Source: JAJDOD01 sp050299835 (GTDB lineage: Bacteria; Pseudomonadota; Alphaproteobacteria; Rhodobacterales; Rhodobacteraceae). Taken from it: a stretch of DNA of 64,000 nucleotides. The stretch covers positions 1 to 64,000 of the forward strand of contig JBNKWP010000020.1 in the NCBI GenBank assembly GCA_050299835.1, read 5' to 3'. The translations under genes were made by a program, and so were the position numbers. The stretch's first letter is position 1. Each line of letters begins with the position of its first letter. This document shows, in pieces, positions 26,664-34,683 of this stretch. The notes under the pieces are model-generated. The model was given only the letters and a program-made list of their open reading frames with translations, did no database searches and was not told the DNA's origin.

Positions 26664-27914
26664 ATGAGCCAGCCAGCAGCGAACATGCGGATCAACGGGG
26701 ATCGCCTGTGGGACAGCCTGATGGAGATGGCCAAGATCGGCCCCGGAGTCGCAGGCGGCAACAACCGGCAGACATTGACGGACGAGGATGGCGAGGGCCG
26801 CGCGTTGTTCCAGAAATGGTGCGAGGCGGAAGGCTGCACGATGGGGCTGGACCAGATCGGCAACATGTTCGCGCGGCGCGAGGGGACGGACCCTGACGCG
26901 CTGCCGGTTTATGTGGGCTCGCACCTGGATACCCAGCCGACGGGCGGGAAATATGATGGCGTGCTGGGCGTCCTTGGCGGGCTGGAGGTGATCCGGACGC
27001 TGAACGAGCTGGGGATCAAGACCAAGCATCCCATCGTCGTGGTCAACTGGACCAACGAGGAGGGGACGCGGTTTGCGCCTGCGATGCTGGCCTCGGGCGT
27101 TTTCGCGGGCAAGCATGAGCTGGACTGGGCCTATGACCGGGTGGATGCCAAGGGCAAGCGGTTCGGCGACGAGCTGGAGCGGATCGGCTGGAAGGGCGAC
27201 GAGGCGGTGGGCGACCGGAAGATGCATGCGCTGTTCGAGTTGCATATCGAGCAGGGGCCGATCCTGGAGGCCGAGGGCAAGGACATTGGCGTTGTCACCC
27301 ACGGGCAGGGGCTGCGCTGGATCGAATGCACGATCACCGGCAAGGACAGCCATACTGGCTCGACGCCGATGCATATGCGCAAGAATGCCGGGCGCGGGCT
27401 GGCTCTGGTGACGGAGCTGGTCCACGAGATTGCGATGAAGAACCAGCCGAACGCGGTGGGCGCGATCGGGCATATCGACGTCTATCCGAATTCGCGGAAT
27501 GTCATTCCGGGCAAGGTCGTCTGCACTATCGATTTCCGGTCGCACCTGCCGGAGAAGCTGCACGGCATGGAGGCGGAGTTCTATGAGCGCGCGCCGGCGA
27601 TGCTGGAGGAGATCGGGGTCACGCTGGAGCACCAGGTGGTGGGGCAGTTCGAGCCTCCTGCCTTCGACGAGGGCTGCGTGAAGGCAGTGCGCGATGCGGC
27701 GGAGCGGCTGGGGTATTCTCACATGGATATCGTGTCTGGCGCGGGCCACGATGCCTGCTGGATCAACGATGTTGCGCCGACGGCGATGGTGATGTGTCCC
27801 TGCGTGGACGGACTGTCGCATAACGAGGCCGAGGAGATCAGTAAGGACTGGGCCACGGCGGGGGCGGATGTGCTGTTCCACGCGGTGGTGGAGACGGCGG
27901 GGGTAGTGGGGTGA
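26664..27914 (+). CDS. Zn-dependent hydantoinase/carbamoylase-family amidase, probable beta-ureidopropionase
   Basis: 416 residues from the ATG at 26664 (GGGGAG upstream). M20-like peptidase fold: GSHLDTQPTGGKYDG with His and Asp metal ligands, WTNEEGTRF with the catalytic Glu, ELHIEQGPILE, and the C-terminal SGAGHDACWI and HNEAEEIS. The family (HyuC/AmaB/PydC) removes the carbamoyl group from N-carbamoyl-beta-alanine or N-carbamoyl amino acids, giving CO2, ammonia and the amino acid. With dihydropyrimidinase downstream and preTA nearby, the beta-ureidopropionase role is the best reading. First gene of the operon; its stop overlaps the next GTG by GTGA. Confidence 0.9.
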   Translation: MSQPAANMRINGDRLWDSLMEMAKIGPGVAGGNNRQTLTDEDGEGRALFQKWCEAEGCTMGLDQIGNMFARREGTDPDALPVYVGSHLDTQPTGGKYDGVLGVLGGLEVIRTLNELGIKTKHPIVVVNWTNEEGTRFAPAMLASGVFAGKHELDWAYDRVDAKGKRFGDELERIGWKGDEAVGDRKMHALFELHIEQGPILEAEGKDIGVVTHGQGLRWIECTITGKDSHTGSTPMHMRKNAGRGLALVTELVHEIAMKNQPNAVGAIGHIDVYPNSRNVIPGKVVCTIDFRSHLPEKLHGMEAEFYERAPAMLEEIGVTLEHQVVGQFEPPAFDEGCVKAVRDAAERLGYSHMDIVSGAGHDACWINDVAPTAMVMCPCVDGLSHNEAEEISKDWATAGADVLFHAVVETAGVVG

Positions 27915-28357
27915 GTGGTGCGGGCGGTGTTGAAATGACTTTTGGTTGGTCTGCCGAATTGGACGCGGATGTTCTCGAAAATTTCCAACGGGTCGCACAA
28001 TTCGCCTCGGAGCATATCGAAATTGCACTTGCAAGCGGTGATTTGGCGGACTCCGACGTTCATTTGCGATACGTACCAATTGTAATGTCAGCGGAGGAGG
28101 CTGGCCGTTACCCGGAGCGTTCGCAACTTGTTCAAGCTGAGAATGTCTACGATTGCTCGCCGCAGTTGAGTCATCAGGTCTATCTGTCTGGCGAAAGTAG
28201 CGAGATGTTTCGTGAGTATTTTCGTGGACTTGAAAGCGCTCCGGCGGCAGTTGGAAAACTGACGAATGACAAGAAGCTCGAGGTTTGTCTCGAAGACGCT
28301 CTCTGCAAGTGCTTACAAATCTGCTTGTCGCAAACCACAGCGAGACAAGAGTTATGA
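27911..28357 (+). CDS. Orphan 148-residue protein of atypical composition
   Basis: Starts with a GTG that overlaps the carbamoylase stop (GTGA, 27911-27914) and ends so that its TGA overlaps the next gene's ATG (ATGA, 28354-28357). An ATG at 27935 is an alternative start. I recognise no family. The chain is acidic and soluble, with no signal peptide or membrane segment and four cysteines, three of them in the last third (VCLEDALCKCLQICL). Base composition and codon choice (many TTG, GAA, AAA-type codons) are clearly less GC-rich than both neighbours, suggesting recent acquisition into the operon. Precise coupling on both sides argues that it is translated. Confidence 0.65.
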   Translation: MSGAGGVEMTFGWSAELDADVLENFQRVAQFASEHIEIALASGDLADSDVHLRYVPIVMSAEEAGRYPERSQLVQAENVYDCSPQLSHQVYLSGESSEMFREYFRGLESAPAAVGKLTNDKKLEVCLEDALCKCLQICLSQTTARQEL

Positions 28358-29100
28358 CCCAACACGACACCACCCTCGACGAAACCCAGATCCGGATCGA
28401 CCTTGCCGCCGCGCTGAGGCTGTCCTGCCGGGCGGAGTGGCATGAGAGCATTCAGAACCATTTCTCGGCCGCTGTCTCGGCGGATGGGCGGAGGTTCCTG
28501 GTGAACCCGAAATGGGTGCATTGGTCCCGTGTGAAGGCGTCGGACCTCGTGCTCTGCGATGCCGACGATCCCGACACTTTGAGCCGGGCGGATGCGCCCG
28601 ATCCGACAGCCTGGGCGATCCATTCGGCGCTGCACCGGAACTTGGCCCAGGCGCGGGTGGCGCTGCATATACACCCTCCGCACGCGACGGCGCTTTGCGG
28701 GCTCAAGGACCCGACGATCTATCCCATCGACCAGGTGACGGCGCGGTTTTTCAACCGGCTGGCCTATGACCTGTCCTTCGGCGGCATCGCCAGCGAGGGC
28801 GAGGAAGGGGAGCGGATTGCGCGGACCATCGGCAACCACACATCGGTGATGATGCAGAACCACGGGGTGACGACGCTGGGCGCGACGGTGGCGGAGGCGT
28901 GGGACGCGCTGTACCATCTCGAGCGGGCGGCGAAGACGCTGCTCTTGGCCTATTCGACGGGCAAGCCCTTGCAGGTGATGCCGGACGATCTGGCGGAGGC
29001 GACGGCGGCGGAGTGGGAAGTCTACAAGGAGGCCGAGTTCGCGCATTTCGCCGAGATGAAGCTGATCCTCGACCGCGAGGAACCGGATTACAAGGATTGA
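28354..29100 (+). CDS. Class II aldolase/adducin-domain protein
   Basis: 248 residues from the ATG at 28354. Class II aldolase fold: LHIHPPHATAL with two metal-binding His, and MMQNHGVTTLGATVAEAWDALYHLERAAK with the third His and the helix typical of fuculose-phosphate aldolase and adducin heads. Members include aldolases, epimerases and dehydratases using Zn2+. In a pyrimidine operon the substrate might be the aldehyde or hydroxyacid derived from beta-alanine or beta-aminoisobutyrate, but this is guesswork. Coupled to the preceding orphan gene and 89 bases before dihydropyrimidinase. Confidence 0.85.
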   Translation: MTQHDTTLDETQIRIDLAAALRLSCRAEWHESIQNHFSAAVSADGRRFLVNPKWVHWSRVKASDLVLCDADDPDTLSRADAPDPTAWAIHSALHRNLAQARVALHIHPPHATALCGLKDPTIYPIDQVTARFFNRLAYDLSFGGIASEGEEGERIARTIGNHTSVMMQNHGVTTLGATVAEAWDALYHLERAAKTLLLAYSTGKPLQVMPDDLAEATAAEWEVYKEAEFAHFAEMKLILDREEPDYKD

Positions 29101-29105
29101 GAGCG

Positions 29106-29154
29106 CCGGGGGCCAGCCCCCGGACCCCCGGAGTATTTCTCGACAGAAGAAATG
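29106..29154 (+). repeat. Intra-operon hairpin with GTATTT element, copy a
   Basis: CCGGGGG at 29106-29112 pairs with CCCCCGG at 29117-29123 over a four-base loop, followed at 29133-29151 by GTATTT, five bases and CAGAAGAA. It lies in the only sizeable spacer inside the catabolic part of the operon, 35 bases ahead of the dihydropyrimidinase ATG. It may affect mRNA processing or be a dispersed repeat; the GTATTT part recurs at 32854, 39487 and 46389. Confidence 0.55.
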
Positions 29155-29189
29155 CGGGGGAGAACAACGAGATACGGGGAGTATTGTCC

Positions 29190-30644
29190 ATGTCGACTGT
29201 CATCAGGAACGGAACCATCGTCACGCACGACCTGACCTATGAGGCGGATGTGCTGGTGGAAGGTGGCCGCATCGCCGAGATCGGCAAGGGGCTGAAGGGT
29301 GACGAGGAACTGGACGCGAGTGGCTGCTACGTGATGCCGGGGGGGATCGACCCGCATACGCATCTGGAGATGCCGTTCATGGGGACCTATTCCTCGGACG
29401 ATTTTGAATCGGGCACCCGCGCCGCGCTGTCGGGGGGCACGACGATGGTGGTGGATTTTGCTCTGCCAAGTCCGGGCCAGGGGCTGCATGACGCGCTGGC
29501 CATGTGGCACAACAAGTCGACGCGGGCGAATTGCGATTATTCCTATCACATGGCCGTCACCTGGTGGGGCGAGCAGGTCTTCAACGAGATGAAGACCGTG
29601 ATCGAGAAGGAAGGCATCACCACCTTCAAGCATTTCATGGCCTATAAGGGCGCGCTGATGGTCAACGATGACGAGATGTACGCGTCGTTCCAGCGTCTGG
29701 CCGAACTTGGCGGGATCGCTCTGGTGCATGCCGAGAATGGCGACGTGGTGGCGGAGCTTTCGGCGAAACTGCTGGCCCAGGGGAATACCGGGCCGGAGGC
29801 GCATGCCTATTCGCGCCCCTCTCAGGTGGAAGGCGAGGCGACGAACCGGGCGATCATGATCGCTGACATGGCAGGGGTGCCGCTTTACGTGGTGCATACC
29901 AGTTGCGAGGAGGCGCATGAGGCGATCCGGCGGGCGCGGCAGCAGGGCAAGCGGGTCTGGGGCGAGCCGTTGATCCAGCACCTGACGCTGGATGAACGTG
30001 AGTATTTCGTCGATGACTGGGATCACGCCGCGCGGCGTGTGATGTCGCCGCCCTTCCGCGATGCGCGGCATCAGGAATCTCTCTGGGCGGGGTTGCAGGC
30101 GGGGTCTTTGTCGGTCGTGGCGACGGACCATTGTGCGTTTACCACGGAGCAGAAACGCTATGGGGTGGGCGATTTCACCAAGATCCCGAATGGCACCGGC
30201 GGGCTGGAAGACCGGATGCCGATGCTCTGGACCCACGGGGTGAACACCGGGCGGCTGACGCCGAACGAGTTTGTCGCCGTGACCTCGACCAATATCGCCA
30301 AGATCCTGAACTGCTATCCGAAGAAGGGGGCGATCCTGGTGGGGGCCGATGCCGACATCGTGGTCTGGGACCCGGAGAAGGAGAAGATGATCACCGCATC
30401 GGCGCAGCAATCCGCCATTGATTACAACGTGTTCGAGGGGAAGACGGTGAAGGGCCTGCCGCGGTTTACGCTGACGCGGGGCTATGTGGCCGTGCATGAT
30501 GGCGAGGTGCGGACGAAGGAAGGGCATGGCGAGTTCGTGCGGCGGGAGCCTAATACGCCGGTCAACAAGGCGCTGTCGTCGTGGAAGGAACTGACCGCGC
30601 CGCGTCCTGTGGAGCGGTCGGGGATCCCGGCGACGGGGGTTTAG
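29190..30644 (+). CDS. hydA: Dihydropyrimidinase
   Basis: 484 residues from the ATG at 29190 (GGGGAGT upstream). Amidohydrolase with DPHTHLEM (His56, His58 metal ligands), the carboxylated Lys153 in FMAYKG, VHAEN, HTSCEEA and ATDHCAF (Asp ligand). It hydrolyses 5,6-dihydrouracil and dihydrothymine to N-carbamoyl-beta-amino acids, the step between PreTA and the carbamoylase. NGTGGLEDRMPMLW near residue 330 is the substrate-binding segment typical of true dihydropyrimidinases. It follows the aldolase gene in the RutR-linked operon. Confidence 0.94.
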   Translation: MSTVIRNGTIVTHDLTYEADVLVEGGRIAEIGKGLKGDEELDASGCYVMPGGIDPHTHLEMPFMGTYSSDDFESGTRAALSGGTTMVVDFALPSPGQGLHDALAMWHNKSTRANCDYSYHMAVTWWGEQVFNEMKTVIEKEGITTFKHFMAYKGALMVNDDEMYASFQRLAELGGIALVHAENGDVVAELSAKLLAQGNTGPEAHAYSRPSQVEGEATNRAIMIADMAGVPLYVVHTSCEEAHEAIRRARQQGKRVWGEPLIQHLTLDEREYFVDDWDHAARRVMSPPFRDARHQESLWAGLQAGSLSVVATDHCAFTTEQKRYGVGDFTKIPNGTGGLEDRMPMLWTHGVNTGRLTPNEFVAVTSTNIAKILNCYPKKGAILVGADADIVVWDPEKEKMITASAQQSAIDYNVFEGKTVKGLPRFTLTRGYVAVHDGEVRTKEGHGEFVRREPNTPVNKALSSWKELTAPRPVERSGIPATGV

Positions 30645-30881
30645 ATGGCCCAAACTGTGTCAGGATGTCTTGCAAGTGATTGCCGCCAAGGACCCAACCG
30701 GCAACGCGAGTTGCTGCCCGGCGAGTTAACACGTCTACCAGCCGCGTTTCGTGACTTCCAAAGGGTATTGGGCAAATGCACCTATTGTGGCGGCGTCTAT
30801 GACGCTGTTTCACGTCACGAATACGGTCATCTGGACAGTTCGATCTATGGAGTGGGTTGGCGAGGGGCAGAAGCACCTTGA
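30645..30881 (+). CDS. Orphan 78-residue CxxC protein
   Basis: The ATG follows the dihydropyrimidinase TAG directly, and its TGA overlaps the TTG start of the transporter ATPase by TTGA (30878-30881). Family unknown. The C-terminal half carries KCTYCGGVYDAVSRHEYGHLD, with one CxxC pair and three nearby histidine/tyrosine residues that could form part of a metal site; two further cysteines lie at residues 8 and 13. Composition is less GC-rich than the neighbours, like the 148-residue orphan. No clear ribosome-binding site, so translation would rely on coupling. A chance frame cannot be excluded. Confidence 0.5.
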   Translation: MAQTVSGCLASDCRQGPNRQRELLPGELTRLPAAFRDFQRVLGKCTYCGGVYDAVSRHEYGHLDSSIYGVGWRGAEAP

Positions 30882-31654
30882 CTGTGATCTCCGCCCAAGA
30901 CCTTTCGCTGACCTTCCACACGAATGACGGTCCCGTCCACGCGTTGAAGGACGTCTCGCTTTCCATCGAGAAGGGCGATTTCGTCTCCTTCATCGGGCCG
31001 TCCGGCTGCGGCAAGACCACCTTCCTGCGCTGCATCGCGGCTTTGGAGACGCCGACGGGCGGGACTTTGACGGTGAACGGGATGTCACCGGACGAGGCGA
31101 GACGCGCGCGCGCCTATGGCTATGTCTTTCAGGCGGCGGGGCTGTACCCCTGGCGGACGATTGCGGGGAATATCAAGCTTCCGCTTGAAATCATGGGCTT
31201 TTCCAAAGCCGAGATGGGGGAGCGGGTGGACCGGGTTCTGGAACTGGTCGAGCTTGGCGGGTTCGGGGGCAAGTTTCCCTGGCAGTTGTCGGGGGGCATG
31301 CAGCAGCGGGCGAGCATCGCGCGGGCGCTGGCTTTTGATGCCGATATTCTGCTGATGGACGAACCCTTCGGGGCGCTGGACGAGATCGTGCGGGACCGGC
31401 TGAACGAGGAGTTGCTGGGGCTTTGGGCGCGGACGGGGAAGACCATTGGCTTCGTGACCCATTCGATCCCGGAGGCGGTCTATCTGTCGACGAAGATCGT
31501 GGTGATGAGTCCGCGACCGGGGCGGATCGCGGATGTGATCGACAGTCCGCTGCCGAAGGAACGGCCTCTGGATATTCGCGACAGCCGGGAGTTCATCGAG
31601 GTCGCGCATCGGGTCCGTGAAGGGTTGCGGGCCGGGCACGGGGAGGAGCTGTGA
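30878..31654 (+). CDS. ABC transporter ATPase, NitT/TauT (ThiZ-like) type
   Basis: 258 residues if the TTG at 30878 is the start; a GTG at 30884 and a TTG at 30857 are alternatives. Walker A GPSGCGKTT near residue 45, signature LSGGMQQRASIARAL, Walker B ILLMDEPFGALD, and the H-loop FVTHSIPEA. It energises import by the two permeases at 32891 and 33820, with the binding protein at 34684. Family members import nitrate, taurine, aliphatic sulphonates or thiamine pyrimidines. In this operon a uracil/thymine or hydroxymethylpyrimidine-like ligand is likely. Overlaps both neighbours by four bases. Confidence 0.9.
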   Translation: MTVISAQDLSLTFHTNDGPVHALKDVSLSIEKGDFVSFIGPSGCGKTTFLRCIAALETPTGGTLTVNGMSPDEARRARAYGYVFQAAGLYPWRTIAGNIKLPLEIMGFSKAEMGERVDRVLELVELGGFGGKFPWQLSGGMQQRASIARALAFDADILLMDEPFGALDEIVRDRLNEELLGLWARTGKTIGFVTHSIPEAVYLSTKIVVMSPRPGRIADVIDSPLPKERPLDIRDSREFIEVAHRVREGLRAGHGEEL

Positions 31655-32505
31655 CCGGGGGGCCGCAGATACGCCGGTCGGTGCCGGAGGATGCGGTGGC
31701 CTGTGCGGCCATTCTGAACGACTGGATCGATGACCGGGACTGGATGCCGCGCGTTCACAGCCGCGAGGAGGTGGAGGCGTTCTATCGCGATTTCGTTCTC
31801 CAACGCCGGGAGGTCTGGGTGGCGGGCGATCCGGTGGCGGGGTTTATCGGGCTGAATCGCGAGACCGACGAGGTGACGACGCTTTATGTGGCGGAGCCGG
31901 GGCGGGGTGTGGGCAAGGCGCTTCTGGATCATGCGAAGGCCGGGCGGCAGGCGCTGGAGCTTTGGACCTTCGTCGCCAATGAGGGCGCACGGCGGTTCTA
32001 TGCGCGCGAGGGATTTGTCGAAATCAGGGAGACACCCGGCGACAACGAGGAAGGCTTGCCGGATGTGCTTTTGCGCTGGGACCGGGTGCCGATCCGGCGG
32101 GCGGAGGCGGCGGACGTGCCGGTGATCTCGCGGATCGTGAATGACTGGATCGACCGGACGGCATGGATGCCGCGCGTGACCGAACCGGAGGTGATCGAGG
32201 GGTTCATCGCCGAGGCGCTGCCGGAGCGGGAGATTTTCCTAATCGGCGAGCCGGTGGAAGGCTACCTGTCCCTGAACCCGGAGACCGGCCTGATCGGGGC
32301 GCTCTATCTCGACCGGCCGGGGCGCGGGCTGGGCAAGGCGCTGCTGGACCGGGCGAAGTCGGGGCGGGGTTATCTGCAGCTTTGGACCCATGAGCCGAAC
32401 GTGGCGGCGCAGCGGTTTTACCGGCGCGAGGGGTTCGAAGTGGTCGAGCGGAACGGACAAGGCGATGACGGGTTGCCGGAACTTCGGATGGAGTGGCGGC
32501 AGTGA
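31651..32505 (+). CDS. Tandem-GNAT acetyltransferase (two fused copies)
   Basis: 284 residues from a GTG overlapping the ATPase stop (GTGA). It is a head-to-tail duplication: residues about 6-142 and 146-284 align along their length. Shared blocks are NDWID...WMPRV, GL/SLNxET, PGRGVGKALLD versus PGRGLGKALLD (acetyl-CoA loop), ELWTFVANEGARRFYAREGF versus QLWTHEPNVAAQRFYRREGF, and GLPDVLLRW versus GLPELRMEW. Both acetyl-CoA loops are intact. What it acetylates is unknown; an amine from pyrimidine breakdown such as beta-alanine is only a thought. It sits between the ATPase and permease genes of one transporter, an unusual place. Confidence 0.88.
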   Translation: MTGGPQIRRSVPEDAVACAAILNDWIDDRDWMPRVHSREEVEAFYRDFVLQRREVWVAGDPVAGFIGLNRETDEVTTLYVAEPGRGVGKALLDHAKAGRQALELWTFVANEGARRFYAREGFVEIRETPGDNEEGLPDVLLRWDRVPIRRAEAADVPVISRIVNDWIDRTAWMPRVTEPEVIEGFIAEALPEREIFLIGEPVEGYLSLNPETGLIGALYLDRPGRGLGKALLDRAKSGRGYLQLWTHEPNVAAQRFYRREGFEVVERNGQGDDGLPELRMEWRQ

Positions 32506-32890
32506 CCATTCGTCAGGATTCATTTAGATTAACGCGCCCGGCTTTCCCCCTCCCTACCGCCCTTTATTCTTGGGGGAGTCGTTTAACAGGCGGTGAAGAT
32601 TCTTGCGGTTTCGCGGAGGCTCTGTGGGCAGGGACGTCACGGTCGGCACACCGTGTCTTGAACGTTGTCTTTTAAATGTGGCTGCCGCGCCTCTGCCGGA
32701 ACCGGTGGCTTCGGCTTGTGCGTTACTCTCCTGCCTGCAACCGCAACCCTACGGAGCCGGCTTCTGATGCGTCGGCCCGTGATAAGGCTGCTTTGGCCGG
32801 AGACGCGGGTCATTCATCCCTGCCGGTCGAGCCTGTTCTCCGCACCGATCTGCGTATTTTCACCAAGATGAAGATGCGGGGACCCTCCTG
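32506..32890. other. Intra-operon spacer without a gene, with GTATTT element copy b
   Basis: 385 bases between the tandem-GNAT gene and the first permease gene. Short frames exist, none with support. At 32854-32871 lies GTATTT, four bases and CAAGATGA, ending 20 bases before the permease ATG. The base composition is more mixed than in the genes. No tRNA or terminator recognised. The spacer may carry an internal promoter for the permease and binding-protein genes. Confidence 0.5.
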
Positions 32891-33823
32891 ATGCGGCGCG
32901 TCCTCCCCGTTCTGACGGTCCTCGCGGCCATCCTGGCGCTCTGGTACGTGGCCGTCGCGCCGATGAATGTCCGGCAGGCGCTGGACGTGGCGGAACGGGA
33001 GGGTGTCGTGGTGGTGCCCGAAGGGTCGCGGGTGCGGAGCGAGACCTCCGTCTGGACGCTGATGGTGCAAAACCCGGGTGAGATCGGACGGGGCTATGCG
33101 CTGGACCGGCCGCGCCTTCCAACCCCCGCGCAGGTGGCGGGTGAGTTCTGGAAGACGACGGGTGAGATGGCTTTGCGGGGCCGGGCGTTTTCCAAGCGGA
33201 GCCTGATCTATCATGGCTGGATCACGCTGCAATCGACGCTGTTCGGTTTCGCGCTGGGGACCATGATCGGCATTCTGGGGGCGGTCGGGATCGTCTATTC
33301 GCGGACGATGGAAATGAGCGTGATGCCCTGGGCCATCATCTCGCAAACCGTGCCGATCGTGGCGCTGGCGCCGATGATCATTGTCCTCTCCAGCCAGTTG
33401 GGGATCGAGGAACGGGCGGTGCCGAAGGCGATCATCTCGGCCTATCTCTGTTTCTTCCCGGTGCTGGTGGGGATGGTGAAGGGCTTGCGCTCGCCGACGC
33501 GGGAGCAGCTGGACCTTCTGAAGACCTACAATGCCGGGGGGTGGTCGAGCTTCTTCAAGCTGAGGCTGCCGTCCTCGGTGCCCTACCTGTTTACCTCGCT
33601 CAAGATCGGGATCGCGGCGGCGCTGGTGGGGACGATCGTGGGAGAACTGCCGACCGGCGCGATCAGCGGCCTGGGCGCGCGCATCCTGATCGGGGATCAG
33701 TTCGGGACGCCGCTGGCGATCTGGGCGGCGCTTTTTGCCGCTGCCATTCTCGCGGGCGTGCTGGTGACGCTGATCGGCTGGCTGCAAGGGCTGGCGATGC
33801 GGCGGATGGGGGCGGGCGCATGA
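32891..33823 (+). CDS. ABC transporter permease 1, NitT/TauT (ThiX/SsuC) type
   Basis: 310 residues. An N-terminal membrane segment (VLTVLAAILALWYVAV) is followed by about 100 residues of periplasmic/soluble sequence, then five further hydrophobic helices. The EAA-type loop (TYNAGGWSSFFKLRLPSSVPYLFTSLKIG, about residues 212-240) contacts the ATPase. Pairs with the next gene to form the membrane channel. Its stop overlaps the second permease ATG by ATGA. Confidence 0.9.
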   Translation: MRRVLPVLTVLAAILALWYVAVAPMNVRQALDVAEREGVVVVPEGSRVRSETSVWTLMVQNPGEIGRGYALDRPRLPTPAQVAGEFWKTTGEMALRGRAFSKRSLIYHGWITLQSTLFGFALGTMIGILGAVGIVYSRTMEMSVMPWAIISQTVPIVALAPMIIVLSSQLGIEERAVPKAIISAYLCFFPVLVGMVKGLRSPTREQLDLLKTYNAGGWSSFFKLRLPSSVPYLFTSLKIGIAAALVGTIVGELPTGAISGLGARILIGDQFGTPLAIWAALFAAAILAGVLVTLIGWLQGLAMRRMGAGA

Positions 33824-34665
33824 GCATGTGGCTTGCCGTTCTGTTCTGGCTGGGGGCGTGGGGCGCGAATGTCGCGCTGGCGCGATCGGCCTGGCATGGC
33901 AACCGGCTGGTGCGGATCGTCGTGCCGGTGTTGTTCGGGTTGAGCATTCTGGTGCTGTGGGAAGCGGCGGTTGTGGCGTTCAACGTCTCGCCGGTGATCC
34001 TGCCTGCGCCCTCGGCGATCGCGGCGCGGTTCGCGGGCGAGACCGGGGTGCTTTGGGAGGATTTCGTGCAGACGGTGCTGAAGGGCGCTTTGTCGGGCTA
34101 TGTGATCGGGGCCGTTGCGGCCTTCCTGACCGCGATTGCCATCGACCGGTCGCGCTTCCTGACGGCGGGTTTGCTGCCGGTCGGCAATTTCGTGGCGGCG
34201 CTGCCGATTGTTGGCATTGCGCCGATCCTGGTGAGCTGGTTCGGCTTCGATTGGCATTCCAAGGCGGCGGTGGTCGTGGTGATGGTGTTCTTTCCCATCC
34301 TCGTGAACACGGTGCAGGGGCTGGCGGAGGCGTCGTCGATGCAGAAGGATCTGATGCGGACCTATGCCGCCGGATATCTGCAGACGCTTTTGAAGCTGCG
34401 GCTTCCCGCCGCCATGCCGTTTGTCTTCAACGGGCTGAAAATTGCGACGACGCTGGCCCTGATCGGGGCGATTGTTGCTGAATATTTCGGCTCGCCCACG
34501 CGGGGCATGGGCTTTCGTATTTCAACTGGCGTCGGCAGCTTGTCGATCGACCTTGTTTGGGCTGAAATAGCCGTGGCTGCTCTGACGGGTTCCGCAGCCT
34601 ACGGTCTGGTCGCGCTTCTGGAGAAGCGTGTGACCTTCTGGCACCCGTCACAAAGAACCAAATAA
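33820..34665 (+). CDS. ABC transporter permease 2, NitT/TauT (ThiX/SsuC) type
   Basis: 281 residues from the ATG at 33820; an upstream open stretch lies inside the previous gene. About seven hydrophobic helices, with an extra N-terminal pair, and the EAA loop TYAAGYLQTLLKLRLPAAMPFVFNGLKI. It is a paralogue of permease 1, so the channel is a heterodimer. Eighteen bases separate it from the binding-protein gene. Confidence 0.9.
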   Translation: MSMWLAVLFWLGAWGANVALARSAWHGNRLVRIVVPVLFGLSILVLWEAAVVAFNVSPVILPAPSAIAARFAGETGVLWEDFVQTVLKGALSGYVIGAVAAFLTAIAIDRSRFLTAGLLPVGNFVAALPIVGIAPILVSWFGFDWHSKAAVVVVMVFFPILVNTVQGLAEASSMQKDLMRTYAAGYLQTLLKLRLPAAMPFVFNGLKIATTLALIGAIVAEYFGSPTRGMGFRISTGVGSLSIDLVWAEIAVAALTGSAAYGLVALLEKRVTFWHPSQRTK

Positions 34666-34683
34666 CTTCGGGGAGTAAAGATA

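Noticed and set aside
32506..32890. tRNA or small RNA in the long intra-operon spacer
   Set aside because: No cloverleaf arms or CCA end could be traced, and no terminator follows.
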